DNA from: Saxidomus purpurata
Lineage: Eukaryota; Mollusca; Bivalvia; Venerida; Veneridae
Assembly: GCA_022818135.1 (NCBI GenBank)
Contig: JAFMSR010000003.1
Location: forward strand, 10,460,915-10,524,914
DNA: 64,000 nucleotides
Direction of reading: 5' to 3'
The notes under the pieces are model-generated. The model saw only the letters and a program-made list of their open reading frames with translations. It was not told the origin of the DNA and did not search any database. A program made the position numbers and the translations under genes. This document shows, piece by piece, positions 22,245-33,325 of this stretch (positions are counted from its first letter, which is position 1; each line of letters starts with the position of its first letter).

Positions 22245-24239
22245 CTGAAAAATATAAATATAGATTAATACATTTAATAAAGACTGTTGAATTAATGGAA
22301 ATTTTAGTTTCTTTTGAAAATTGTGTCATATTTGTATAGATTCATGTACTATAATAATAATAATAATACATATGAATAAGATACAATACTTATTGAATGA
22401 AAATGGATCTTACATGATACATGTATCATACATAATATAATAAATCTGGTTGAACTTTTTATTAAGTGTTAGCAAGGATATTAAAGTGAAGGTTATAAAA
22501 ATGTTTGCCTAAACATGCTAAAGAAACACAATCTTTTTGTAAAATGTGTAAAGAAAGGGATGAAGTACATTGAATGGCTGATAAATACATTGAAATTGGA
22601 AAGAACTGCTGTATTATAGGGTCTAAATTTGTATTTTGGAGTAGATTTTAGTGACCACATGGTCCAGAATACATGTGCCAGGTTGATTATTTTATAACTG
22701 TTGCACTTTTGACTGACAGAGTTCAGAGTTGGCTTTTAACTTTAACCTAAACACGTTAAAGGCAAATAGCTGCCGAGACAGAGTCCGAGAGTAAGTGAAT
22801 TAATTTTTATATGCCCTTTGTTAGTCGTGAAGTGATAAAGTGTCTGTTTAGCAAACTAATGGTTCATTGTTTGAATCCTGCATAGCACAAATAATTTTTC
22901 TATCTTACAAATAGCACCAAAAACATGTAAGTAAATAACCAATGTAAATTATGTATGTTGTACGACTACAGTCAGATATACTCCTACAGTTCTTGAAAAG
23001 TTATATGAAAGAGGCATACAGTATGTGTGTTATTTGGTAATGATACTGCAATATTTTTTCCATGCTTACCAGTTAGCTTTTGTGAGTAATTTGTGGCGAA
23101 ACTAAGCAAAGTACTGATTCTGAGTGACAAAGGACTTTTCATGTTTAAAAATACAGGGCAATAAATACTCAAGATCTGATTTAAATCTACATTTCATCAT
23201 TTTGAATGTTCCACCATTATCTAGTAAACAAGCGGTTGCTACACAAATTAAAATTACTTCCGGGTTAACACCACAATTCAATATCTCGAAAGAAAGGCCA
23301 ACTGACTGTTAAAACTAAAGATTAACAACTTACCCTGAAATTTTATATCCAGAAGTTGTTAACTAAGAACATCTCGACGTTACAGCTTCAAATTAGATAC
23401 AAATTTACGCTAAACTTTTTATCCGGAAACGATGGTTTTACAAAGGGGAATAATTCCAATTGATTTTTTTCTAAGGGAATTGTCTAAATTACGTACTTAC
23501 CCTCTTATCATTCAACGACTGAATGGGATCAGATACACTTGTCTTGACATCATAGAAATACTTCCCATAATATTCATGAAATCAGATAATATGGGTAACG
23601 TGTAAACTGGACGTCAGTTGAGCGTATATTTCCGCACACTTTATAGCGTGATTGTGACATTACGTCATTACCTCAATACACACGATTTTCGCATTCCACG
23701 ACACATTTATTTCATAAATATTGTCAAAATTAGTTTAAATATCTTTATTCATACGATGTAAATGAAGGTAACAGCTTTTGTTTTTATGTTTTTAAAATGA
23801 TTTCATGTTTACGACTTTAAACGCTTTCAGGCATTTGGCGCATGCGCACAGAAGCCAGCATACCACCTTAAATGTTTAACTTCTTTTTCTTGAATGACAA
23901 AAGTTTCTTCATTATTTAGTTTCGTAGTTCAAGAACAGATCTCCAGTTACATGTAGAGCTAAATTGCATGTCTGTGTCATCTATGTTAAGGGAACATCTG
24001 CTCGGTGGGTGGATACAGTTTCACTTTTACACTGTGTCTAGCAAAAGATTTAAAAAAACATGTTGAAGGACATATGAAAGTATTTTGAATTGTAAAACAT
24101 TTTGTTTTACAATATGACTTTACTATAATTTAATTATTAAACAGATCAATTTGTAAGTTATGCACTTATTTATATATGTCCGTGCTAGATGAGAGTATAC
24201 TTATTATATCATGAAGGAAAACCAGATTTTTGAGCCAAA

Positions 24240-24739
24240 NNNNNNNNNNNNNNNNNNNNNNNNNNNNNNNNNNNNNNNNNNNNNNNNNNNNNNNNNNNNN
24301 NNNNNNNNNNNNNNNNNNNNNNNNNNNNNNNNNNNNNNNNNNNNNNNNNNNNNNNNNNNNNNNNNNNNNNNNNNNNNNNNNNNNNNNNNNNNNNNNNNNN
24401 NNNNNNNNNNNNNNNNNNNNNNNNNNNNNNNNNNNNNNNNNNNNNNNNNNNNNNNNNNNNNNNNNNNNNNNNNNNNNNNNNNNNNNNNNNNNNNNNNNNN
24501 NNNNNNNNNNNNNNNNNNNNNNNNNNNNNNNNNNNNNNNNNNNNNNNNNNNNNNNNNNNNNNNNNNNNNNNNNNNNNNNNNNNNNNNNNNNNNNNNNNNN
24601 NNNNNNNNNNNNNNNNNNNNNNNNNNNNNNNNNNNNNNNNNNNNNNNNNNNNNNNNNNNNNNNNNNNNNNNNNNNNNNNNNNNNNNNNNNNNNNNNNNNN
24701 NNNNNNNNNNNNNNNNNNNNNNNNNNNNNNNNNNNNNNN
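24240..24739. other. Assembly gap, 500 N
   Basis: Exactly 500 N, a scaffold placeholder of unknown true size. The flanks are not duplicates of each other. Confidence 0.98.
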
Positions 24740-27010
24740 ATAAAGAGACTTGTACTAGTTGGTTGTTTACTACCGGAGCTAGAAGCAAAAATCGGAGCCA
24801 GGAGAGACAAAAATGATTAACCAATCAGCAGGGTGCTAATGGCCGCCAGTTCGGTCTACTACTGTTGAAAAAGCACAGTCATTAATGTAATTATTTGAAT
24901 CATTTGTATCATAAATTAGATAAAATGCCAAAATTTGTCTTTAAATATATGAATGTTGCTGTAGATCATGAGTTCGTAAAATAGAAATTTTATTAAAATT
25001 TTGTGGAATTTTGGTGAGAAATTCTTTTTAATTGTTTCAGAAGGAAATTTTAATTTTAATCTGTTAATCTGTTTTATTTTTTACTTATAAATAATAAAAG
25101 AAGTAAGTGTAGATCATGATTTGCATGATCGGCGTTTCGGTCCTCGGACAGATGCTGGTGAACTACTATTCCTGATCCTGGTTGACTAACCAGTACTTTT
25201 CACATCTTCTTTGTTGTGAGTGATTGGGTTTTTCGTGCCTGAGTAAGATTGTTCTTAATGTAGTTTTGATCTTATATTACACATCTTTATTGGTTCGAAA
25301 ATATAATTGCGAAAGTTAGATATGCTTTTCAAGATTAACATTGCTGTTCGTACTACTTGACCTGACCTACTTGTTGGTTTTGGGTGACCTACTGCGACTT
25401 TTAGTGCGCACGAACCGGATGGAGTTATAACAGGTGCGCGTTTGGCTTTTTTGGATCCGGCTATTTTTTGACAGTAGATTACTGCTTCCATTTAGGAAAT
25501 AAGTAGTGTTTTATGCATTTTCTGCAATGTCTGGGGTATCTAGTTATAGGATCAATCACTGTTTTTGGTTAGTTATGACTTTTTATATGGGCATTAAGTA
25601 TGCATTTTCTTGTTTAAGCAGTCATTAATTGTGATTATTTCTATTTTCTACGTTTTTCCAGTCATTGTCCTGGTGATTATTTTGGACATTTATTAGTTGT
25701 ATGTTTGTTTTTGTAATCACCAGGGGTTTGTATATGCGTGGGTTATAATGGTATGTCGCCACAGACACTATTTTTCCTATGTAGGTATCAAATTTCTTAC
25801 TCAGACACTAGAACCGCTGAAAAGTAAAAATTTGTTAATTTCACATATTTCTATAAAATGACTAATAACTATCTAATCTACTGAGCTTCCGTCACATGTC
25901 AAGATGTCGGCTTTATACCGGGTTTGTCACGTGGTAGGTATTTGTAGTAATTATTCTATACATGTGGTTTTTATATATTTAGATAGAGAAAAAAGGATTT
26001 TTTGTCGATTTTGTTTAAATAAAGCTTTTTTCTTACGTTTTTTTGTGTTATATCTTTGGTCCTTGTTATTCTAAATATAATTTGGTCGAAATATAAACTG
26101 TCAATGTTTTGTATCCTTTATAAATTGTCTTTTATGCTACAAAATTTTGGAAAATCGTGGAATAAATTATCTGTAATAAAATTGTCTAATGTTTTCAATC
26201 TTTTCTATTTTCATTTCAAATCTTTACTAAATCGTGCTTTATAGTTATGGCTAGGGTGTTGGGTAGCCCTTATCTAGTTCTAAAGTTTTTTGTTATAAAA
26301 TTTTCATGTTTTCCGGAGGTATATGAATTCAGTGTTTTAGATATGTGTTTTGTCTCAAAGATTCACCTGAGGTGGGGGTTTGATGTCCTTGACCTTTCTG
26401 TACCGGAAGCTCATTCTTGTTAACATATATACATGTATAATAAAGTATACTAAACTACTTAAAGGTAAATTACAGGACACCCCTGGTTTACAGAGAGTGC
26501 GTTAGGGGTTTCTTAGTGTGGAAATATTTGTTTTATGTCACTAAAATGCGATACTGGCTTGCCTATTCTAATCTAATCTACGAAATAACATATCTACAAT
26601 CTATAATAGACTTGCCATATCTACCCCTATGTACTTTTATCAAATATAGAGTTGTGTGAGTTGTGTGCTGTGTTCTGTATATAGGGTCATAGAGCTCAGG
26701 GCTAGCACCATGCATTCCGCGCACCATGCTCCTGCAGAGTCCAAGTACCGTTTTTCCCCCATTGCGAGTTACGCATTATTTCGTTAAGGTGGGAGTCCCA
26801 AATAAAGGGTAAGATACGGTTTTTAGTCGATCTACATTTGCGCAGTCCGTGTACTACATCATACTTCACCTTGGTCTTTTGGTACGACCGTGTGGGTGTG
26901 TGGGTTCGAGTGATTGCCGGGCGGCATTAACACTCCGTAAAAGTCACCTATGACGTTTGTGTTTTCAGTAGTGTGTATGTTTGTTCTGGTGTTTTGCCGA
27001 GCAATCGGTC
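24740..27010. other. Non-coding interval, partly LINE 3' sequence
   Basis: No gene supported. Roughly 26480-27010 is probably the 3' untranslated part of the minus-strand LINE that ends at 27011, since it is continuous with it and more GC-rich than the surroundings. The open minus-strand frame at 25255-25491 has no recognised domain. Confidence 0.4.
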
Positions 27011-29755
27011 CTAATCTATATTTTTTTCATTGTATCCTATATTTTTGATAAATTCGAATACGGCCAGGCGAATATCTTGTGCTATTTCTTTTGGTGGATC
27101 TAACAGAGTTTTTTCCGTAATAGTTATTAGTTCTAATTTCAAAAGTTTTGTTTCAAATATTTTCCTTTCTTCCGAATATAATGGGCAGTGAAACATTAGA
27201 TGGCCAAAATTTTCTATTTCGTTACAGTGTTGGCAGTTTTTGTCTTCTATGTATCGGTCCCCTTTAAGATAGCTACTTTTTAGTTTAAGTCTAGTATACA
27301 TTGTGTCTATTTTTCTATCATGATGGTACGTTTGTAATTTGCTAGGCGGTTTAATATTAATTTCTATGTTATGTGTTGAGCAGTAAGTTTCCCATTGCTG
27401 TAGATATTTTTGTTTTACTTTATCTTTTATGATGCTGTAGACTTCCGGTACGCTGAGCTTAATATGAATTTCTGTACCGGAAGTGCTGCCGTATTTTGCT
27501 TTGTCGTCTGCTAATTCATTTCCGTTTATGCCCACATGACTTGGTACCCACATTAACTGAATTTCGTCCCCTCTATGTTTTATATCTGTGATTGTTTTTA
27601 GTATATTAAAGATCATTTCTTGTCTGTGAGATTGTCCTGATTTTATTGCCATTAAGGAACTAAGACTATCACTAATAATGACTGATTTTGTAATATGATT
27701 TTCTTTACAGTAAGTTATCGCATAATCTATTGCTGCTAATTCGCATGTAAATATTGAAACTTGATGTTGAAGCTTTAAACTCTTGTTGTGTAAGATTGTT
27801 CCGTCTTCTCCTATAACTACTATGCCCGCCCCTGCTATTTGTTTTGACGGGTCCTTACTTCCATCTGTATAAATTTGGGTAAAGTCTCTAAAGTGTCGAA
27901 TAATGTTTAGATTTGCAATCATTTTGTTTCTTTCAGCGTTTTCAGATTTGTTAATTTTTCCTACGAGATCTAAATTGATTTCAGGCATTTCAATATTGAT
28001 TAGTTGTTCATAGCACGGTTCTTGAATTTGGGTATCGCCTAGGCCGTATTCTGTAATTAGGGTTCTGATGTGTTGTGTGTAAGGTTTCTTTAAATTTTTG
28101 TTACTTTTGATTTTGTAAAAATATGCCGGGTGGTCGCATATATCGTCATTGATAGGTAAGTTTGGGCCCAGTCTGGAGCTTCTGGCCCAATATTTTAGTG
28201 CTTGAAGTTCTCTCTGTAGAGGTAGTGGGATCATAGCTGTTTCGGTATGTAATGGGAGAGTAGAGGTATGCCTCGGACATCCTAGTATGGTTTTTAGTGC
28301 CCTATTTTGTATTCTTTGAACCTTTTTTAGTTGTGATTCTTTTGCGGAGGCGTATACTATGCTGCCATAATTGATTTTGCTAAGGATGAGGGCCTTGTAA
28401 ATGTTTAGAAGGCATTTTTTGTCTGTACCCCAAGATTTTCCCTTTACTGCTCTTATGATATTGAGATCTTTAAGACATCTTTTTGTCATATATTCTATAT
28501 GCATTTTCCAAGAAAGTGTTTTGTCAAAATACATTCCCAGGAATTTTGCGTGTTCATTGTATGTGAGGTTCGTACCACATAACGTTAATTTCGGAAAGTT
28601 GGTGGCTCTTTCCGGAGGTTTTACGGACTGTCTATGTATTAATAAAACTTGAGTTTTAGCTGGGTTAATTATGAAGCCCCATGATTTGCTCCATTTTTCT
28701 ATTGTATTCAAAACAGTTTGAGCTTTTTTAACTGCCTGTACCGGACTATATGAGGTTAGCCATGTGGCTGAATCATCTACAAATTGAGATATTTTAGCAT
28801 TTATAGTTGGTTTTTCTCTGTTTAATCCATTAATTTGTGTTTCAAAGGTATTCATCATGAGGCTGAAAATTATGGGAGATAATACCGCTCCCTGGGGGCA
28901 CCCATTTACTGTTTCCACTACCTCTGAGAGAGCTCCATTGTATTTTACCTTAATCTGTCTGTTTTGTAGAAAGCACCTTAACCATTTTATCATGCGTCCT
29001 TGTATACCAGAGTTATGGAGTTGCAAGAGTGCTCCTTCGTTCCACATTTTATCAAAAGCATTACTAAGGTCTAAAAATATAGCTATGAGATATTTATGTT
29101 CTGCCTGTGCTATTTTGCCATCTGACTCTAATCGTGTGATATTGTCGTCACATGAATGATGTGTTCTGCATCCTGATTGGTATTTAGACATTATATTGTT
29201 TTTTTCCAAATATGCGCACAGTCTGGGTTTTATCATTTTTTGCATTAATTTTGTAAACGTTGATGTTAAAGAAATTGGTCTGTACGAGGCAGGTTCATTT
29301 TTGTCTTTATTAGGTTTTAGTAATGGAATGATAACTGCATGATTCCAGCTTTCTGGTGTGGTGCCCTCTACCCATGATTGATTAAATATTTGTAATAATG
29401 TATTTCTACTTTCCTGTGGTAATTTTTTAAGTATTTTGTAATGTATCAGATCTTCTCCCGGTGCACCGTCCTTGCAGTTCGACAAAGCTTTATTAAATTC
29501 GAATATAGTAAATTCTTGGTTGTATTCTTGGGAGTTGTCATTATTCCTATTATTGATATGTTCATTAACTGCTCTGTTAATAATTCTTTTGTTTGATAAA
29601 AATTCTCTAGTGTATCCGTTATTACTACTGGCTTCAGCATACTGTTGGACTAATGCGTTAGCTTTTTCTTTTGGCTCAGTGATAATTTGCTGGCCTATTT
29701 TAAAAACTGGATTGCTTTTGGTACGCTGCCTTTTACTTTGTTTACAAAATTCCAA
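27011..29755 (-). CDS. LINE ORF2 fragment: reverse transcriptase-RNase H protein
   Basis: Copies element RNA into DNA at the target site (RT) and degrades the RNA strand (RNase H). All RT metal-binding Asp (D229 region and D327/D328) and RNase H acidic residues (D631, E672, D696, D750) are present. The frame is uninterrupted for 2.7 kb, which suggests a young insertion. The annotated Met is only the first in-frame ATG after truncation and not the real start. A single frameshift near 29730 separates it from the upstream 'SWRNFCSTITSN' and 'SKEVWNFVNKVKG' stretch. Without the N-terminal endonuclease it cannot be an autonomous element. Confidence 0.88.
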   Translation of the reverse strand: MEFCKQSKRQRTKSNPVFKIGQQIITEPKEKANALVQQYAEASSNNGYTREFLSNKRIINRAVNEHINNRNNDNSQEYNQEFTIFEFNKALSNCKDGAPGEDLIHYKILKKLPQESRNTLLQIFNQSWVEGTTPESWNHAVIIPLLKPNKDKNEPASYRPISLTSTFTKLMQKMIKPRLCAYLEKNNIMSKYQSGCRTHHSCDDNITRLESDGKIAQAEHKYLIAIFLDLSNAFDKMWNEGALLQLHNSGIQGRMIKWLRCFLQNRQIKVKYNGALSEVVETVNGCPQGAVLSPIIFSLMMNTFETQINGLNREKPTINAKISQFVDDSATWLTSYSPVQAVKKAQTVLNTIEKWSKSWGFIINPAKTQVLLIHRQSVKPPERATNFPKLTLCGTNLTYNEHAKFLGMYFDKTLSWKMHIEYMTKRCLKDLNIIRAVKGKSWGTDKKCLLNIYKALILSKINYGSIVYASAKESQLKKVQRIQNRALKTILGCPRHTSTLPLHTETAMIPLPLQRELQALKYWARSSRLGPNLPINDDICDHPAYFYKIKSNKNLKKPYTQHIRTLITEYGLGDTQIQEPCYEQLINIEMPEINLDLVGKINKSENAERNKMIANLNIIRHFRDFTQIYTDGSKDPSKQIAGAGIVVIGEDGTILHNKSLKLQHQVSIFTCELAAIDYAITYCKENHITKSVIISDSLSSLMAIKSGQSHRQEMIFNILKTITDIKHRGDEIQLMWVPSHVGINGNELADDKAKYGSTSGTEIHIKLSVPEVYSIIKDKVKQKYLQQWETYCSTHNIEINIKPPSKLQTYHHDRKIDTMYTRLKLKSSYLKGDRYIEDKNCQHCNEIENFGHLMFHCPLYSEERKIFETKLLKLELITITEKTLLDPPKEIAQDIRLAVFEFIKNIGYNEKNID

Positions 29756-29830
29756 ACTTCTTTAGATGAGGTATTGCTTGTAATAGTTGAGCAGAAATTG
29801 CGCCAACTTGTAGCTTGGGTTGAGAAATAA
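27011..29830 (-). mobile_element. 5'-truncated LINE with reverse transcriptase and RNase H (I-group/Jockey-like)
   Basis: One 914-codon open frame (29755 to 27011). RT landmarks: PASYRPISLTSTFTKL (~156-170), catalytic LDLSNAFD (228-235), CPQGAVLSPI (286-295) and the FVDD catalytic box (325-328). Then IQNRALKTILG (~482-492). The RNase H domain follows, with YTDGS (D631), CELAAID (E672), SDSLSSL (D696), WVPSHVGINGNELAD (H740, D750). It ends in a CxxC..H..C motif (C841, C844, H852, C857). About 25 more residues of the same protein can be read upstream to ~29830 in another frame, ending at a stop. The endonuclease is absent. This is typical 5' truncation by target-primed reverse transcription. 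RT plus RNase H order fits the I group; exact clade is unresolved. Confidence 0.9.
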
Positions 29831-30487
29831 ATATGAATTTAGATAGAAGTGTCAACCAATCAAATTTTTTGTTGTTGGCATTTTCGTTTATGTTATGTTG
29901 ACATCTTAAAATTTTCAGACGCTATCTATTTATACGAGACAATCTAGCAACACGGGCAAACGTATGAAGTAAACATTAGTTTAGAGAATTTAAGCACATA
30001 CATCGATAATCCTTGGTGTGGAAAATAACCTAAGATCTTCTTTTCAATGTAAATTTACACACGTTTATTTATGAACTTTCCGAAATTCGTGTAAGCCGGT
30101 AAAACATGATTAGTTGAACAAAGATGCTCATGTTGTTATGATGTACTGTATTTTTGTTAGAATTGGATTATGATGCAATTGAATCATTTTCGTCTTAAAA
30201 AAGTTGGTCATACCGAAATCTCGCACTTTCTAATCGGCCGTGACGTATGACAGAATATATTTTACCAGTACGCCATTCTATATAGTACGTGGTATTTAAA
30301 CTCCAATTTAGACATAATGGAATTGTCAATATACACAAATGCACTTTATTGTACATAAAATTTTTTATGTGTGTGATACATTTTTGAAAGATGTTAAGAC
30401 CGTTTTAGATTTAAAGGCACGAAACCTATGGTATGCTTTAGTTTATACGAATTCATTTTAGTTCGATTACGAAGAAAGATCTGTAGT
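29831..30487. other. Non-coding interval
   Basis: AT-rich, no open frame of note, no repeat recognised. Confidence 0.5.
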
Positions 30488-30715
30488 TTATTTAATCGCT
30501 CTCGGACACTCCTTCCGGATACAATCACGCTCGCGCGAGAGAGGCAGCGAGTTGTTCATTGCTGTTACCCATTTACAGCTGGGTAGACTGAGGCACGTGT
30601 GGTATCCGTGTCTTTGCCCAAGGACACACCTCGTGCTCCGGCTAGGATTCGAACCGGGGACCTCCCGTCGAGAGGCGAACGCCCTTAACACAGCTATCGT
30701 GGCCTACACAATGCA
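30488..30715 (-). repeat. tRNA-headed SINE, minus strand
   Basis: On the minus strand: head 'ggccacgatagctgtgttaa', box B 'ccccggttcgaatcctagcc', then 'gtgtccttgggcaaagacac', 'gtgcctcagtctacccagc' and 'tgtaaatgggtaacagc'. The 'cctcagt.nacccagctgtaaatggg' body is widespread in marine invertebrate SINEs. The element ends near 'attaaataaac'. Apparent coding on either strand here is a shadow of the SINE. Confidence 0.75.
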
Positions 30716-33169
30716 ATCCTTTCTACTGTTAAGATCATATTTAGATACTTTTCTTTCTTATGAGCTAGCCAATCAGAGGGTTTTAATTAGGAAATCGTTA
30801 GGAAACAAGGTTTATTGGTTTCTGAATTCACACCCATCCCGCTACGTTATCTCAAAGTACCAACTTTGTTTTTGGGTTTACCGGTCTACATCTTTTTTTT
30901 ATGACACACATTATATTGACTTGATTAAATCCCGCTCAGTTTAGCTGTTGTATTTCATGTTTTTTTAAATAGTTTGCAGGCCCCAGATATGTACGATGTA
31001 AAACATATTCTCTCGTTACAAATCTTTGTCAAAAATATTTAATTTAAGATTTTAAAAAATAATTTGGCGATTTTTGTTAAGTAGTTTGGCAAATATAGAC
31101 ATTGCCCATTTTCATCTTTATAATTATGTTGTTGGGTTCTCATTTTCTATACAGAGTTACACACTGGAACACACAGACATATTAAACATATGTTATAATG
31201 TTAAAATTTTGAGACAATGGCAACTTTTTGATAAAATAATTATTCTCGTTAAAACGGTGTTTCTAAATTCCGGTTTAAAAGTATGTTTTGTCAACCTTTT
31301 CCAAGGTTAATATGATCATAAAACGTGAAGTTGATAAGTCATCTTGTTATGTCATTTAGATAAAATGTATCAGTCTGTCGTTTACCTCATCCATCTACAA
31401 TAAACATTTTTTTACAAATTTTCGTCTGCCTCATTTATCAATACTTTTTTTATTTTCTAAAGTTGTATAAATCCACAGTGATGTGTTTCAACAACGCTTA
31501 AGTAATTCGAGTAATCATAAAAGAAAGTATGCGAGATAAATTTTGTTTAACATAATTCACGCGGCATAGACTGTTTTGAAATATATTTAAAAGGAGTCTA
31601 ACGAGATCTTCGTGGGATGGGGCTATATAGTATACAATTACATAGAAACTTTTAAAACTAATTGAAACATTACCACTGGGCTGCGCTTTCCATTATAGGA
31701 CCGCAATAAGACCGTAATGACGACCGCATCTTAAAAATGTCCGATCACTCAGACGGGTGTTGCTTCGCAAGATTTGATGCAAGTTTCGAGTTTCAAATCG
31801 TCATCATGGACTGATACTAAAAATTTAAAAGAGCATTTATCTGTCCAAAATAAAAACATGGCTACTAAGATTGTTTCCTCCGATGAAGATGTTGATTGTA
31901 AATAAGTAATTCAGAGATTAATTATTTAAGAAAAAACCAATGGTTTGAATATCACGGCAGATTTGCAATATATAATAAAACAGTCCCATATTTGTAAATA
32001 AAACTTCGTTATATTTTCTTTAGTAGAAAGTCCTCGGATGCTAATTTGTGCATAAGAAAATAGTTTTTGTTAATAGAGTGTTTGTATAACTTGACAATAG
32101 CTTATATTGTAGTGTTATTGTGATGTAAAGCTAGATTTTATGAATAAATGTAGTTAAAATGCTTTTTGCAACGGGACAAAAGTTAATATGCTGTTTTATT
32201 CCTAGCTACATGTCTTAAATTTCAAATGATCATGAACGAACCTGTCTTTGCAACTCCTGTATACATTGATGTGAAGTACATAACAATTATTATATGAATG
32301 TATGAAAAACTACCCAACTCTGATCGATGCTGAATCATTTCGGATTGCTTTCAAAATGGAAAAAAAAATCTTTGGCGGCGTCTTGTATGTCTGCATTACT
32401 GTTTCGTCTTGTAGAGTGTTGATTTGAAATATCAAAATAGATGTGTTTCCGGTCTTCCATGAAATATTGTAATAAAAATGTAACGTTTAAAATGGAGTGT
32501 AGCGTTCGTTATATTTGCTCAAGGTATTATCCATCATATTTAAATTGACAATTAAGACAATTAACAGCCCTGTCATTAAACTTTTATTTGTTTCAGTGAC
32601 GTATTTCTTGTCCTTTTGCGCATGTATCGACATATTTATTGTGTATATTTCAGATTATGTGAATATCAGGTAATGTGAATAATCAAGTCCTGTACAGTGA
32701 ACAGACGCAGTTTTGCATGTAAAATGTTAATAGCTTTCAAATATTTACTTAAACATGTCTTAATCTTTACAAAGCTCTTTTTAAAAGTGAAAGTTTTTTT
32801 TTAATTGGTTGCGTGATTTTTCTATCATATTTGCATAAAGTGTGTTCAACACTCCAACAGGTCAACTGGAGCTTAAAACCTGCCATATTCGACCTTGACG
32901 CTCTTTGTTCGTTCTACAATGACCAGCCATGTCTTGGTTTTATCAAGCCAGTATTATTGAATATGTAAAGCAAGGGTTCAAAACAATTTCCTTTCTCCTA
33001 GGGTTACATTTTTTTGAAAATTGTTCAGTAATTTTTAGTCATTCAGAATTAGTCGGACGGTAAATTCTCGGATTCTAAACTTTTAAATTACCCGGGTAAA
33101 AGTATATCAACTATAACTATACCAAAGCTTTAACAGCATCAATGTTTTCCTCTGTTTCTGTTGTAACAG
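30716..33169. other. Non-coding interval
   Basis: No supported gene. AT-rich, with small open frames lacking domains. A strong polypyrimidine tract at its right edge (33149-33169) leads into the candidate exon at 33170. Confidence 0.45.
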
Positions 33170-33325
33170 GTTTGGCTGGATTGTCACTGCCCTGCCGGCT
33201 GGGTTGTCCCATTGAATTACGAGATGACTTATATTTATAGGACACATTGTAGAATAAATCCTATTGGCAAGAAACACGGGCTTTCATGTAAAGTGCAACC
33301 CAATAAGAACATAAAATCTTGTTAA
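33170..33325 (+). CDS. Candidate terminal exon of a small Cys-rich protein
   Basis: An excellent acceptor ('tgttttcctctgtttctg' then 'ttgtaacag') opens a 51-codon frame ending in TAA at 33323, with an AATAAA-like 'ataataaaatc' directly after. The peptide starts VWLDCHCPAGWVVPLNYEM and ends SCKVQPNKNIKSC, with cysteines at 5, 7, 27, 40 and 51. Short, Cys-rich and basic at the C-terminus, it could be the last exon of a secreted peptide. I do not recognise the family, and no upstream signal-peptide exon is evident. It could be chance. Confidence 0.3.
   Translation, partial: VWLDCHCPAGWVVPLNYEMTYIYRTHCRINPIGKKHGLSCKVQPNKNIKSC

Larger units (their letters stand above)
18743..23867. mobile_element. 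Candidate second TTAA-flanked element (5.1 kb)
   Basis: The left end reads TTAA then GGTGGTATGCTTGG. The right end reads CCAGCATACCACC then TTAA. The TTAA copies at 18739-18742 and 23868-23871 are exact, and the first 11 inverted bases are identical; beyond about 14 bp the ends do not match. The interior is AT-rich with no transposase frame. Two unrelated solo ends could give the same picture, so the pairing is tentative. Internally, 'taccccacccacttc' occurs twice (about 19083 and 19469). Confidence 0.45.

Noticed and set aside
24166..24824. Frames crossing the first N run
   Set aside because: Consist almost entirely of unknown residues.
25255..25491. Minus-strand frame downstream of the LINE as an element ORF
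   Set aside because: It lies 3' of ORF2, where no LINE protein is expected, and shows no gag or zinc-knuckle motif.
28401..29765. Plus-strand frames over the LINE
   Set aside because: Antisense shadows of the RT-RNase H frame.
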